A DNA stretch of 64,000 nucleotides from the NCBI GenBank assembly GCA_020636195.1, contig JACJYH010000008.1, positions 1 to 64,000 on the forward strand, given 5' to 3'. The position numbers and the translations under genes were made by a program. Under the pieces are notes generated by a model. The model was not told where the DNA came from, did not search any database, and saw nothing but the letters and a program-made list of their open reading frames with translations. This document shows positions 8,213-18,867 of this stretch, piece after piece. Positions within the stretch are counted from its first letter, which is position 1; each line of letters opens with the position of its first letter. Source of the DNA: Lewinellaceae bacterium. GTDB lineage: Bacteria > Bacteroidota > Bacteroidia > Chitinophagales > Saprospiraceae.

Positions 8213-9607
8213 ATGCAAGCCACGCAATCCTATATTGAACAAAATAAAGAAAAATTTTTAGAAGAACTTTTCTCCATTCTTCGCATTCCATCGGTCAGCG
8301 CAGACCCAAAGTACAAAACTGATGTGGCTAAAACAGCAGATGCTGTTGCAGAAGCCATGAAATTAGTTGGTGTCAATAATGTCACAGTGTATCCTACAAA
8401 AGGTCACCCTATTGTATATGGAGATTATGTGTTTGATTCAAGTTTACCAACCGTATTAGTGTATGGACATTATGATGTACAACCACCTGATCCATTGGAT
8501 TTATGGGACACACCACCTTTTGAACCAACAATAAAAAAGACTGAAATCCATCCTAACGGTGCTATATTTGCAAGGGGTTCATGCGATGACAAAGGTCAGT
8601 TTTTTATGCATCTCAAAGCTTTTGAAGCTATGCATAAAAACAATGAATTATATTGCAATGTAAAATTTATGATCGAAGGAGAAGAAGAAGTTGGCTCTGT
8701 GCATTTAGGGCAGTTTTGCAAGGAAAACAAAGAACTTCTGAAGTGTGATATGGTCATGATTTCAGATACAGGTATCATCTCAAATGACACACCTTCTATT
8801 ACGGTAGGTTTGAGAGGATTGAGCTATGTGGAAGTAGAAGTTGTTGGACCCAATAGAGATCTCCATTCCGGTGTGTATGGAGGTGCAGTACCAAATCCTG
8901 CACAAGTACTCTGTGATATGTTGGCATCGCTAAAAGACGAAAATAAGCATATTACTATTCCCGGATTCTATGATGACGTAGTCAATCTTTCTTCTGAAGA
9001 TAGGGATGCTATGAATCAAGCCCCTTTTAATAAAGATGAATACATGAAAGGTTTGGGCATTGATGCTACAATGGGAGAATCAGGATATACAGTAATAGAA
9101 CAAACTTCTATACGACCGACGCTGGAAATCAATGGAATTTGGGGAGGATATATCGGAGAAGGTGCAAAAACTGTGCTTCCATCCAAAGCATACGCAAAAA
9201 TTAGTATGAGATTGGTCCCAAATCAGAAGAGTGATGCGATCACTCAATTATTCAAAGATTATTTTACTTCCATTGCGCCAAAAGGAGTGCAGGTAAAAGT
9301 GACACCACACCATGGTGGCGAAGCAGCAGTGACTCCAAGTAATACTCCAGAATACAAAGCAGCTGCGTTGGCAATGGAAAAATCTTATGGAAAAACTCCA
9401 ATACCGGTTCGTGGTGGCGGCAGTATTCCTATTGTAGCATTGTTTGAATCTGTACTGGAAGTAAAAACAGTCTTAATGGGATTCGGACTTGACAGTGATG
9501 ACATTCATTCGCCGAATGAGCACTATGGAGTGGAGAATTTTTTCAAAGGAATACAGACTATTCCCTATTTTCATAAATATTATTCACAACTAAAACAAAA
9601 TTCTTAA
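8213..9607 (+). CDS. M20 family metallodipeptidase
   Basis: 464 aa, no signal peptide, hence cytoplasmic. Zinc-site motifs are VYGHYDVQP (His and Asp), ARGSCDDKGQ (bridging Asp) and the catalytic IEGEEEVGS; the lid/dimerisation domain follows (DLHSGVYGG, RPTLEINGIWGG). The C-terminal metal-binding His is in DDIHSPNEHYG. It removes residues from di- and tripeptides such as those made by the upstream oligopeptidase. It is 6 bp behind that gene and 4 bp before an FKBP gene, so a shared transcript is likely. Confidence 0.94.
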   Translation: MQATQSYIEQNKEKFLEELFSILRIPSVSADPKYKTDVAKTADAVAEAMKLVGVNNVTVYPTKGHPIVYGDYVFDSSLPTVLVYGHYDVQPPDPLDLWDTPPFEPTIKKTEIHPNGAIFARGSCDDKGQFFMHLKAFEAMHKNNELYCNVKFMIEGEEEVGSVHLGQFCKENKELLKCDMVMISDTGIISNDTPSITVGLRGLSYVEVEVVGPNRDLHSGVYGGAVPNPAQVLCDMLASLKDENKHITIPGFYDDVVNLSSEDRDAMNQAPFNKDEYMKGLGIDATMGESGYTVIEQTSIRPTLEINGIWGGYIGEGAKTVLPSKAYAKISMRLVPNQKSDAITQLFKDYFTSIAPKGVQVKVTPHHGGEAAVTPSNTPEYKAAALAMEKSYGKTPIPVRGGGSIPIVALFESVLEVKTVLMGFGLDSDDIHSPNEHYGVENFFKGIQTIPYFHKYYSQLKQNS

Positions 9608-9611
9608 AAGT

Positions 9612-10277
9612 ATGAGAATTTCAGGATTATTATTTGCAATTTTTTTATTTTATTCAAGCATGAGTTTAGCACAAAAATTAACCACCAAATCTGATAGTTT
9701 ATCCTATGCAACTGCTGTTTTAGTAGCAGAATCAATAAAGCGAAATGGAATTTCAGATTTAAATACTGATATTTTTTCAAAAGCATTTAATGATGCGCTC
9801 AATGGTAAAAGTATGATGTCACTTGAGGAAGCTCAAAATATCTTTAGTGCCAATGAAAAAGCAAAAGCAGATTCAAAAAGAAACGCATCAAAAATTGAAG
9901 GTGAAAAGTTTTTGGCTGAAAATAAAAAAAGAGATGGTGTAGTGACCCTCCCTAGTGGATTGCAGTATGAAATCATGCATCAAGGACCTGGCGGACCTAA
10001 ACCCTCAGCCACCGACAAAGTCAAGACACATTATCATGGAACATTTTTAGACGGAAAAGTTTTTGATAGTTCTGTTGAGAGAGGCGAACCTATAAGTTTT
10101 GGGTTGAATCAAGTCATCAAAGGCTGGACAGAAGGACTTCAACTGATGTCTGTTGGCGACAAATATCGATTTTTCATCCCATCCAATTTAGCTTATGGTG
10201 AACAAGGAGCTCAAGGTGCCATACCTGGCAATGCAACACTAATATTTGAAGTGGAGTTACTTGGTATCAATGAGTAA
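9612..10277 (+). CDS. Periplasmic FKBP-type peptidyl-prolyl isomerase (FkpA/Mip-like)
   Basis: 221 aa with a signal peptide ending SSMSLAQ. Residues about 25-105 form the helical FKBP N-terminal dimerisation domain (SLSYATAVLVAESIKRNG, ALNGKSMMSLEEAQ). Residues about 115-221 form the FKBP catalytic domain with KVKTHYHGTFLDGKVFDSS, VIKGWTEGLQLM and AYGEQGA, all active-site strands being present. It speeds prolyl isomerisation in secreted proteins. The start ATG lies 4 bp after the dipeptidase stop. Confidence 0.93.
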   Translation: MRISGLLFAIFLFYSSMSLAQKLTTKSDSLSYATAVLVAESIKRNGISDLNTDIFSKAFNDALNGKSMMSLEEAQNIFSANEKAKADSKRNASKIEGEKFLAENKKRDGVVTLPSGLQYEIMHQGPGGPKPSATDKVKTHYHGTFLDGKVFDSSVERGEPISFGLNQVIKGWTEGLQLMSVGDKYRFFIPSNLAYGEQGAQGAIPGNATLIFEVELLGINE

Positions 10278-10342
10278 TTTGCAATAGAGGAAGATCTTAT
10301 TTTTGAAGAGTGGCTTTGATTGCCAATGTAAATGTCAATCCT

Positions 10343-11041
10343 ATGACCATTGATATCATCACCCTTCATCCTGAATTACTTGTCGGTCCTTTTGACCATT
10401 CCATACTAAAAAGAGCCCAAAACATGGGGCTCTTTGATTATCAATTGATACAGCTAAGAGATTATGGTTTGGGAGTTCATAAACAAGTAGATGACTATCA
10501 ATACGGTGGTGGTTCAGGTATGGTCATGATGTGTGAACCATTGCACCAATGTATTTCCGATCTTAAATCTATTAAGAACTACGATGAAATCATCTTCTTA
10601 ACTCCTGATGGTCAACAGCTTACGCAAAACATCTCTAATCAACTTTCTTTAAAAGGAAATATTTTGTTGGTTTGTGGTCATTATAAAGGCATTGACCAGC
10701 GAATCAGAGACCTCCATATCACCAAAGAGATTAGCATTGGAGATTATGTATTGTCAGGTGGAGAATTAGCAGCAGCAGTTCTAGTAGATTCTATCGTCAG
10801 ATTGATTCCGGGTGTGCTGTCAGATGAGACAAGCGCCCTTTCAGATTCATTTCAAGATGATCTTTTGGCACCGCCTGTTTATACAAGGCCTGTCGATTTC
10901 AATGGACAAAAAGTTCCTGATGTATTGCTTTCAGGACATGATGCAAAAATTGCGGAATGGAGGCATCAACAATCATTGGAAAGGACTAAAAATTTAAGGC
11001 CAGATTTGTATAAAAAGTGGGATAAAGACTTCAAGACATAA
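10343..11041 (+). CDS. trmD: tRNA (guanine37-N1)-methyltransferase TrmD
   Basis: 232 aa from the ATG at 10343, which gives the family start MTIDIITLHPELL; the frame is open from 10310. SPOUT trefoil-knot motifs are present: LLVCGHYKGIDQRI and GDYVLSGGELAAAVLVDSI, with the later PVYTRP and SGHDAKIAEWR. It methylates G37 of tRNAs to keep the reading frame. Unlike in many bacteria, rimM, rpsP and rplS are not beside it here. Confidence 0.97.
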   Translation: MTIDIITLHPELLVGPFDHSILKRAQNMGLFDYQLIQLRDYGLGVHKQVDDYQYGGGSGMVMMCEPLHQCISDLKSIKNYDEIIFLTPDGQQLTQNISNQLSLKGNILLVCGHYKGIDQRIRDLHITKEISIGDYVLSGGELAAAVLVDSIVRLIPGVLSDETSALSDSFQDDLLAPPVYTRPVDFNGQKVPDVLLSGHDAKIAEWRHQQSLERTKNLRPDLYKKWDKDFKT

Positions 11042-11070
11042 TTATTTCCTACACAAAAAATAAAAATTCT

Positions 11071-11078
11071 TACCTTTG
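11071..11078 (+). promoter_or_regulatory. Probable -7 box of giant cargo gene
   Basis: TACCTTTG matches TAnnTTTG exactly. Transcription would begin near 11085, leaving a leader of about 16 nt before the TTG start at 11101. No convincing -33 element. Confidence 0.5.
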
Positions 11079-11100
11079 AGTAATTAAGATTGCACGTAAA

Positions 11101-14100
11101 TTGAGGTTTTTTATCATATTTTTAATCATTTGGAATTTTACTTTCAATATTGCATGGGGGCAAAATTGCTCAAAACCCTTTAGTTTACGATTTTCTCAAA
11201 GAACACACACTTCCATACAAGTAGCTTGGAGTGATTCCAATCCATCGACTGTTGGTTTTGAAATAGAAATCGTGGAAAGAGGTGCAATAAGAAAATCCGT
11301 TGCCACCCACTCATCGATCGAAAAATCCCTTCAATTGACCAATCTAAAGAGCTCATGCTCCTATGATTTATATATTAGAACGCAGTGCAGCTCGAATTCT
11401 TTTAGCGACTGGAATGGCCCGTTTGCATTCTATACCTTATTAGAAAATCCAACACCTTGCCAATTAAACCTACCGTTGAAGGACAATGGAACTGAAACAT
11501 ATAGTATCCTAGTAGATGAACAAGGAATAATTGGTCAAACGATCACATTGGAAGGTGTGGAAGCCATCGTAAAGCATGATTGGCCGGCTGACTTAAAAAT
11601 TACAATCGAATCACCGGCTGGAACCCAAGCTGTCCTCACAAAACATCATGGAACATTGTTTGACGATTATGGAGATGTATTAGATTCTCTTTGCAATGGT
11701 TTTACAAATTTTTCGGATTTTGCTTGTACAAAGCTGGCAGACGCTAACCCTCCATTTATTGGTGATTTCTTGCCTGAGGACAACTTATTGAATAAATTTA
11801 AAAACGAACATGCTGAGGGCATTTGGAAGATCATCATCTACGATAGAGCGGTCAATGACGTAGGCGTACTCAAGTACTTTCGTTTTCGATTCAGCCAAAA
11901 TATTTGCAGGTTACCGGAGAATATAACTTTATCAAATATTGGTATTCAAACTGCGCTTTTGGATTGGACGCCATACCAAAGCTGTCAATCATTGACTCTT
12001 CTCTTGGAAGATGAGAAAGGAAATAAAATAATTAAAAAAATCAATTGTTTTGAAGAAAATTACTTGATTACTGGCTTATCTCCAAATACTTCCTATACAT
12101 TGAACATCATCACAGAATGTATTGGAAATCAAAGGGAAAGCATATGTTCCATGTCATTTACCACATTATGTGAACCCATCAGAGAACAAGAGACTTTCAA
12201 TGCGCTCACACCGTGTTTAGACGGATGTAACACCAGTTGTAATTTGAATTCTCTTTTATTTCATAATGAAATAGAAGATGGCACTCAAGATTGGTTAGTT
12301 TGGAGTGGAAAATCACCTAATAACAATACTGGGCCAAATGCAGCCTACGGTGGCAGTGGTCATTATGTATACGTGGACAATAATGGGCTTGTATGCGGTT
12401 CATCACAAAATGTAATATTGACTTCCCAGTGTTTGGAAGTAGTAAGTAATGCATCAGGATGTGATTTTTCTTTTTATTATTATATGTTTGGCCAGGATGT
12501 TGGGACGCTAAGGGTAGAAATTTCAAATGATTTTGGATCAAAATGGACAACATTATTTGATATTCAGGGATCTCAGGAGAACAGATGGATAAGAGAAACG
12601 ATTCCTTTGACAGCATTTGATGGGCAACAAGTTATACTGCGTTTTTTAGCTTTGACAACTGAAGGAACTGAAGGCGATATCGCCATTGATCAAATTGAGT
12701 TATATGGTGCCACACTTGTTTCTGAATCGAATACGTATTTTTTAGACCTGGATAACGATGGCTACGGGCAAACCCAAAATTCCATACACTATTGTAGTAG
12801 CTCACCACCTCCCGGATATGCTAGAGAAAGTGGAGACTGTGACGATGATAATGATCAAATCCATCCTCAATCCACAGAAATAATGTGCAACGGCATAGAT
12901 GACAACTGCAATGGATTAGAAGATGATGCTCCTTCTTCGGATTTAATTACTACCACAGCCAATATCACAAATGTTCTTTGTAATGGTCAAAAAGATGGGC
13001 AAATTTCACTTGATATTGTTGGCGGACTTCCTCCCTATTCTGTCGAATGGACTAATGGTATGCTAGGTACGTCTATTTCAGGATTATCAACAGGATTGTA
13101 TGGAGCCAAGATCACAGACTTTGGCGGTTGTGTTCACATTACGGATTATTTTGAGATCAAAGCCACATCTTCTTTACAATCAACAGTAATCAGTATCACC
13201 AAGGCAAGTTGTCTTGGAATGGATGATGGAGCTATAACCATTGCCCACAATACGGATCATCCACCATTCTCCTATGCATGGTCAAACGGTGATACCACTA
13301 TGAATTTAAACAATGCTTCTCAAGGTATCTATTCTGTGACCATCACAGATAATTTGGGATGTACTTCCATATTAAGTGGACTGAATTTGGAATCTCAATT
13401 AAGTTTAAAAGGAATATTAAAATCAAAGAAAAACCCGCTATGCCACCTTCAATCAAACGGTTCAATAGAATTTGAAGGAAGTTTCGGGCATCCTCCATAT
13501 ATGTACTCATGGAATACGGGTGCAAATGGCCCACTTCTAAACAATGTGAAAGAAGGTATCTACCAAATAAGCATCACTGATCAAAGCGGCTGCATCTTCA
13601 CTGAGTCAGTTGAACTGGTTGCACCGGACAGCTTGTATGCAGAGCTTGTAGATATCGTCCCTATTCAGTGTTTTGGAGATAAAAACGGACAGATCACAAC
13701 AAAACCTGTTGGCGGCACACCTCCATATTACTACTTATGGAACTTTGGAGCACGAGTAGATGATATTTCTGAATTATCAGCCGGCAACTACGAATTGAAT
13801 TTGACTGATGTCAATGGTTGTATTGCTGTTCCTCTAAAAGTAAAACTGACAAACCCTGAATTGATTTCAAATATCATTGACACAATTATTCCATCATCCT
13901 GTTCGATGAGTTTTGATGGACTTATTACCATTAAAACATCTGGTGGTTTTCCACCATACCATTATGTTTGGAATCACACATTGATAGACACTTCTACCCT
14001 ATCCAATTTAAAATCAGGAATCTATGGATTTACAGGATATGACGCCAATCAATGCAAATTTTCACTTCAAAATATTTTTTTACCTTCTCAAAATATTGAA

Positions 14101-15057
14101 ATACCAATACAAATTGATTATAAGGATATCAACCAATGTCATGATGATTCTCTAAACCAAATCTGGATTAATGTCGATTCAAAACATGCGCCCTTTGACT
14201 ATAATTGGAGCGTAGGAAAGCAGTATTTTAAAAGTATAAATTTGGATACGTTGAGTAATTTAAGTGGAGGCATATACAATGTCACCGTGACAGATCATAT
14301 CGGATGTGTAGGCATTTCTGATTCAGTTCATTTTAAAGAAATCGATCCTATTACATACAATATAGACAATATCATCAATAATGTTTGCCCTCAGGATAGT
14401 GCAGGAAGCATCAGTCTGACTGCAAGCGGTTCATTTCCTATCCAACAAATCATTTGGAATGACGATCCAAGTCTTACCGGAAACACCCTTTCAAATTTAC
14501 CAAACGGAATATACCAAGCATTCATTCAAGATTCGGGTGGATGTAACGTAACAACCCATGAAATCACGATTTCTTCAAATGCAGAGATTGATATCAAAAG
14601 TGCTATCGTACATGATGTTGATAAGAAAGGAAGCGGTTCTATTTGCATAGAGATAATCTCAGATGCAACACCTTATCACATACTTTGGGACAATGGGCAG
14701 AAGTCATTGTGCGTCCAAAATTTAAAAGCAGGTTATTATCGCTGCACCATTACTGATGGTCTAGGATGTGAGTTCCAATATTCCTTTATTGTAGAATCTT
14801 TATCAGGTACTCATTCTGAAAATAGGATTGTAAAATTGACTACATATAATGACCAAAACCACCTCATCGTACTCAATCGAGACAATGTTGATATCCAAAA
14901 TTATAGCATATATGATGTGGTTGGTAAATTAATTTTTAAAGGTTCAAATAGTGCAATTGAAGAATATATAGATATCAGTCATTTCCCATCCGGATTTTAT
15001 ATTTTAAAGCTATATTTTGTGGCAAATAAGGAATTTTCCATCCCTTTTGTGAAGTAA
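11101..15057 (+). CDS. Giant T9SS cargo: FN3, P-domain, MAM-like, MopE-like and eight SprB repeats
   Basis: 1318 aa, starting at a TTG codon; the nearest in-frame stop upstream is 11077 and no in-frame ATG precedes the signal peptide (MRFFIIFLIIWNF, cleavage after NIAWGQ). Domains in order: fibronectin-III about 25-115, proprotein-convertase P-domain about 119-270, second fibronectin-III about 272-352, MAM-like jelly roll about 387-540, MopE-type metal-binding motif about 545-610 (DLDNDGYGQT, GDCDDDNDQIHP, NGIDDNCNG), eight SprB-type repeats about 617-1230 (each ending near GxYxxxITDxxGC), and a T9SS sorting domain from about 1257. SprB repeats are known from gliding adhesins. A surface adhesin is likely; the ligand is unknown. 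Confidence 0.85.
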   Translation: MRFFIIFLIIWNFTFNIAWGQNCSKPFSLRFSQRTHTSIQVAWSDSNPSTVGFEIEIVERGAIRKSVATHSSIEKSLQLTNLKSSCSYDLYIRTQCSSNSFSDWNGPFAFYTLLENPTPCQLNLPLKDNGTETYSILVDEQGIIGQTITLEGVEAIVKHDWPADLKITIESPAGTQAVLTKHHGTLFDDYGDVLDSLCNGFTNFSDFACTKLADANPPFIGDFLPEDNLLNKFKNEHAEGIWKIIIYDRAVNDVGVLKYFRFRFSQNICRLPENITLSNIGIQTALLDWTPYQSCQSLTLLLEDEKGNKIIKKINCFEENYLITGLSPNTSYTLNIITECIGNQRESICSMSFTTLCEPIREQETFNALTPCLDGCNTSCNLNSLLFHNEIEDGTQDWLVWSGKSPNNNTGPNAAYGGSGHYVYVDNNGLVCGSSQNVILTSQCLEVVSNASGCDFSFYYYMFGQDVGTLRVEISNDFGSKWTTLFDIQGSQENRWIRETIPLTAFDGQQVILRFLALTTEGTEGDIAIDQIELYGATLVSESNTYFLDLDNDGYGQTQNSIHYCSSSPPPGYARESGDCDDDNDQIHPQSTEIMCNGIDDNCNGLEDDAPSSDLITTTANITNVLCNGQKDGQISLDIVGGLPPYSVEWTNGMLGTSISGLSTGLYGAKITDFGGCVHITDYFEIKATSSLQSTVISITKASCLGMDDGAITIAHNTDHPPFSYAWSNGDTTMNLNNASQGIYSVTITDNLGCTSILSGLNLESQLSLKGILKSKKNPLCHLQSNGSIEFEGSFGHPPYMYSWNTGANGPLLNNVKEGIYQISITDQSGCIFTESVELVAPDSLYAELVDIVPIQCFGDKNGQITTKPVGGTPPYYYLWNFGARVDDISELSAGNYELNLTDVNGCIAVPLKVKLTNPELISNIIDTIIPSSCSMSFDGLITIKTSGGFPPYHYVWNHTLIDTSTLSNLKSGIYGFTGYDANQCKFSLQNIFLPSQNIEIPIQIDYKDINQCHDDSLNQIWINVDSKHAPFDYNWSVGKQYFKSINLDTLSNLSGGIYNVTVTDHIGCVGISDSVHFKEIDPITYNIDNIINNVCPQDSAGSISLTASGSFPIQQIIWNDDPSLTGNTLSNLPNGIYQAFIQDSGGCNVTTHEITISSNAEIDIKSAIVHDVDKKGSGSICIEIISDATPYHILWDNGQKSLCVQNLKAGYYRCTITDGLGCEFQYSFIVESLSGTHSENRIVKLTTYNDQNHLIVLNRDNVDIQNYSIYDVVGKLIFKGSNSAIEEYIDISHFPSGFYILKLYFVANKEFSIPFVK

Positions 15058-15123
15058 TTGTCTAAAAAATATACTTTTCTATAAAAATTATTCAAAAAGA
15101 AGCTTTAGTTTGTTTCTACTGTT

Positions 15124-15131
15124 TATCTTTG
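15124..15131 (+). promoter_or_regulatory. Probable -7 box of first tandem paralogue
   Basis: TATCTTTG matches TAnnTTTG, 30 bp before the ATG at 15161; it also argues against a TTG start at 15110, which would lie upstream of the box. Confidence 0.5.
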
Positions 15132-15160
15132 GTATTATTTTATCGTTAAAAATTTATGTT

Positions 15161-18100
15161 ATGAAATCATTTACATTCCCTATCCGTCTATTGCTACCAA
15201 TTTTACTTTGTTTATCAAGTATTTTTGTAGCGCATTCTCAAAATCAATTGGAGAGATTTCCAAGAGAAAATTCATTAATATCGGGTAAAGAACATGACCA
15301 GTTCAATACATCGGGTGGTTATCAGTGCTTTGACGGAAGCGTTGTGGTTTCTAGGCCTGAAAACCCAACACTACATAGTGATGGCCCATATTTCCCTGGT
15401 GAAAATATTCAGTTGTGCTATAGTGTTGAGTTTTTTACATCCCAATATGGAATCTTTCCACCAAATGGCAATAATTGTGCATGGATACAAGGACTAATTC
15501 CTGTATTTTACACAGGCATCGATTCAAAATCAGCTCCTACTCTGAAAAAAGGATTAACCGGCTGGAAATGGTTTGAAGAAGGAGTAGTACATTATAATGA
15601 GGACAACGACAATTATTCAATTATTACCTTACCAAATGGTAGAAAAGGGTTGATGTACGGAAGTCCAAAACTTAATGCTGGTGAAGCGTTGCCAGCTGGT
15701 TGGTATTTCTCTTCTGTAGGAAATGGTGCAGACTGTACAAATTCAAAAAACCCTGACCAAGCTTGGGGCTTGCCTACACCTTGTAATCAGAAAACCAATT
15801 TAAATTTTTGTTTTGGTATCCAAATATCAGTGGCTGAAGACATTGCAAACTGTAGTACCGAGAAAGTTGATGTAGGACTATTTGTAATGGCAGATTCAGA
15901 AACAGGTTGTTTGCATCCAGCAACATGTGAAGGTGCAGAACCAATTCGTTTCTCAGGAGCACTTGATTGTAGTTATCCTGTACAGGTTACATTTTTAGGA
16001 AATGACACCATCTGCTCCGGTTCAGGATTGGACATAGAGATTATACCTTTCCATCCTGATGCTCAAATCTCTATTACAGCAGTAGATAATCTGCATGTTC
16101 TTGGTACTAAAAATGTAGATGCGCACATAGGCAACTATAATTTACAAGATACTTTGATCAACTTGACAAATGAATTTCAAAGCATAACATATTATGTAAA
16201 ATCAGTATATGACGGAGTTAGTATCAATAAATATATCCAAGTCACTGTTGCCCCGGATAATGCAATAGCGTTTTCACCTCAGAGTACTATAATATCTTGT
16301 ACTCCCTCACAATGTTTTGAGGTCAACGCTTTCATCATTGGTGAAAATGATCCCAGTGCCAATACTTGGATTGGCCCAAACATCGTAACAGAAAATGGAA
16401 TTACGAAGCTTTGTCCGGAAGTTACTACTACTTATATTGCAAATTGTACAAATGCATTTGGTTGCAACTTTACCAGAGATTATACAATTCACGTGATCAA
16501 TGACGCTTCAACTTGCACTTCATATCCAACGATTCATCTATCTGAATCAAATACGACCATCACAGCCAATAATACCTGTGGTACTGTTTCCAATATTTGT
16601 AATGAAAACAATGAATCTACTATTTACTTCCAATTAGTTTCACCACCTGATTTTACTGGTAGTTTAAAAGTTGATGTATTAGGTTTGAAAAATGGGCTTA
16701 TAGCTCAAGTTGATAGCTCGTGTTCAAACTTTTCAAGGAACTGTGAAAGTAGCGTAACACTTGATTGCTCAAATCCAAATAGGGCATTTCTCATAGCAGT
16801 CAGCTCAAGCGCAGCAAATGCTGGAGTTTTTCAATTGATTATTTCACCAAAACTCTTTCCTGTCATACAAGGTCATACCTATGTCGATCTTGATGCCAGT
16901 GGTGACTATGGAGGAATAGATTCAGGTTTATCCGGAGTCCCTATAGAGCTGGTTACTGACTGTGATGGTACAGGAAAAATAATCGCTACAACGATAAGTG
17001 ATTCTAATGGAATATATAAATTTAGTGGAGTTCCACTTGGTATGTACAGGGTTCGAGTGAGCGAAGGTGCGCCTGGTGCACCTGTTCACAATCCAGTTCC
17101 ACAGGATTGTTGCATTTTAATTGAAGACGATCAATCCACTGTAGCACATGAGTGCGATCTGGGCTGGCCACCACCAAATTGCACTTCCAATCCATATTCG
17201 GTTGATAATATTTGCGAAGATGCGTATTTCAACCCTTTATGCAATTTAACCGTAATTGAACAATGGCCATGTGGACAAAATCCAAGTGAGTTAGGGCCTT
17301 GGGCAGGAAAAGCACATTGCAACGGAAAATTTGAAAATACATCTTTTTATGGATTCGTAGCTGGAGAAGGTAACTATCAAATAGAATTTACTGTATTTGC
17401 TTGTGCCGGAACAGGTGTACAATATGGTATCTACGAGGCATGTGAACCGAATGCCGGTCCAATATGCGATGGAAATGCAAATACTGGTACTATAACTGTC
17501 GATGCAAGCCAATTGACACCGTGCCAAAAATACGTGTTTTGGATAGATGGGTACAGTGGTTCAGTCTGTAGTTATTATGTACATGTAACTGGTGATTTCA
17601 TTGAATGCCGACCTCCTATTGTTGAAGATATTGTTGTGGACTCAAAATGTAGTCCATTATGCCCATCAATCTCTTATAAACAAACTATAAAAGTGGTAGC
17701 AGACCCTTCATTAGCAACTATTTCTGAAGTGCAATATCATTGGAAAATAACAGATCCTAATGGAAATGTGGATGCGTTTGAGGATAATACAATGAATTTG
17801 GATTATATCTTTCCTGAGGCAGGAACTTATGAAATATGTTTACAAACTCACCACCCATGTCCCGGTTTCTCAGATCCAATTTGTAAAACATTTGAGTTTA
17901 AACAATTAGAAGATCAGTATAAAGAATTCAAGATTTGTTCGGAAGACTTTCCATTTGATGGTGTCTATGATAATAATGGCAAAGAGATTTTAGATGCTCA
18001 TGAAAATCCATGGGGATGGCTTGGCGGTCCAGTAACCCTATCAATGGTTCGTAATGGAAACAACCGCTTTTCAAGCCCAAAAGTCAATAAATGCGGCTGC

Positions 18101-18820
18101 CCATATATTCAAACAATTTTAATAGATACTTTCCCCGCTGGAAAAATATTTTATGAATTTGCATTATGTAAAGAGGAACTTCCATTTGTATTTTTAAACA
18201 ATGAATTTAATTCAGAAGTTGATAGTTTCAAAATTATAAATCCAGCTTCTCAATTTAAATGTGATTCAGTATCTTATTTAACAATTGATATTTTAGATTT
18301 AAGCGGAAATATTGTGCAATCTCCATGTATAAATAATGGAACAGAAGTCAAATTTGTACCATCCAATTTTAATATGTCCTTTGTTGATAGTGTATCTATT
18401 ATTTGGACAAATTCTAGTGGAGATGTAGTTTTCGAATCCAATGACTTCGATCAGACTTTTAATATATCTGCAGATAAAAAAGGTTTATATTATGCCAATA
18501 TATCATTATATAAACTTGGTCATAGTTGTTCATTTAACTTTAACGAAATTATTGATTGTCAGGTAAATACAACTCAATTCAATAAAAACTATAAAACAGT
18601 TTTAGTTCCCAATCCATCATCCAGATTTGTGAAAGTCGTTCATGATCAAACTGGCGAAATTGTGGCGCTAGAAATATATGATGCTTTAGGAAAATTTGTC
18701 AAAACAAAACACAATAGTTTCGATAAAATAATTGTAGAAGATTTTGCATCTGGTATCTATTTCTTCAAAGTGTACTTTGAAAATGGCAGTATTGTCACGT
18801 TGCCTTTTACAAAAATATAG
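15161..18820 (+). CDS. Giant T9SS cargo, tandem paralogue 1, with SdrD_B-like module
   Basis: 1219 aa from the ATG at 15161; the signal peptide runs MKSFTFPIRLLLPILL to VAHSQ. The first 270 residues are a Cys- and Trp-rich region (YFPGENIQLCYSVEFF, AGWYFSSVGNG, DQAWGLPTPC) that I cannot assign to a named family. Then come PKD-like stretches, an SdrD_B-like module at about 568-640 (GHTYVDLDASGDYGG, SDSNGIYKFSGVPLGMYRV), further Cys-rich beta regions (WPCGQNP, GPWAGKAHCNGKF), and a T9SS type A sorting domain at about 1147-1219. It aligns end to end with the next gene, so the two are tandem duplicates. Function unknown; a structural surface or adhesive role is inferred from architecture. Confidence 0.85.
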   Translation: MKSFTFPIRLLLPILLCLSSIFVAHSQNQLERFPRENSLISGKEHDQFNTSGGYQCFDGSVVVSRPENPTLHSDGPYFPGENIQLCYSVEFFTSQYGIFPPNGNNCAWIQGLIPVFYTGIDSKSAPTLKKGLTGWKWFEEGVVHYNEDNDNYSIITLPNGRKGLMYGSPKLNAGEALPAGWYFSSVGNGADCTNSKNPDQAWGLPTPCNQKTNLNFCFGIQISVAEDIANCSTEKVDVGLFVMADSETGCLHPATCEGAEPIRFSGALDCSYPVQVTFLGNDTICSGSGLDIEIIPFHPDAQISITAVDNLHVLGTKNVDAHIGNYNLQDTLINLTNEFQSITYYVKSVYDGVSINKYIQVTVAPDNAIAFSPQSTIISCTPSQCFEVNAFIIGENDPSANTWIGPNIVTENGITKLCPEVTTTYIANCTNAFGCNFTRDYTIHVINDASTCTSYPTIHLSESNTTITANNTCGTVSNICNENNESTIYFQLVSPPDFTGSLKVDVLGLKNGLIAQVDSSCSNFSRNCESSVTLDCSNPNRAFLIAVSSSAANAGVFQLIISPKLFPVIQGHTYVDLDASGDYGGIDSGLSGVPIELVTDCDGTGKIIATTISDSNGIYKFSGVPLGMYRVRVSEGAPGAPVHNPVPQDCCILIEDDQSTVAHECDLGWPPPNCTSNPYSVDNICEDAYFNPLCNLTVIEQWPCGQNPSELGPWAGKAHCNGKFENTSFYGFVAGEGNYQIEFTVFACAGTGVQYGIYEACEPNAGPICDGNANTGTITVDASQLTPCQKYVFWIDGYSGSVCSYYVHVTGDFIECRPPIVEDIVVDSKCSPLCPSISYKQTIKVVADPSLATISEVQYHWKITDPNGNVDAFEDNTMNLDYIFPEAGTYEICLQTHHPCPGFSDPICKTFEFKQLEDQYKEFKICSEDFPFDGVYDNNGKEILDAHENPWGWLGGPVTLSMVRNGNNRFSSPKVNKCGCPYIQTILIDTFPAGKIFYEFALCKEELPFVFLNNEFNSEVDSFKIINPASQFKCDSVSYLTIDILDLSGNIVQSPCINNGTEVKFVPSNFNMSFVDSVSIIWTNSSGDVVFESNDFDQTFNISADKKGLYYANISLYKLGHSCSFNFNEIIDCQVNTTQFNKNYKTVLVPNPSSRFVKVVHDQTGEIVALEIYDALGKFVKTKHNSFDKIIVEDFASGIYFFKVYFENGSIVTLPFTKI

Positions 18821-18867
18821 CACTATAGGTATGGATTTAAAAACATTTGATACATAAAATGTTATAT

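Noticed and set aside
15110..15160. Upstream TTG start for tandem paralogue 1
   Set aside because: It would lie before the -7 box at 15124 and add a second hydrophobic stretch ahead of a complete signal peptide.
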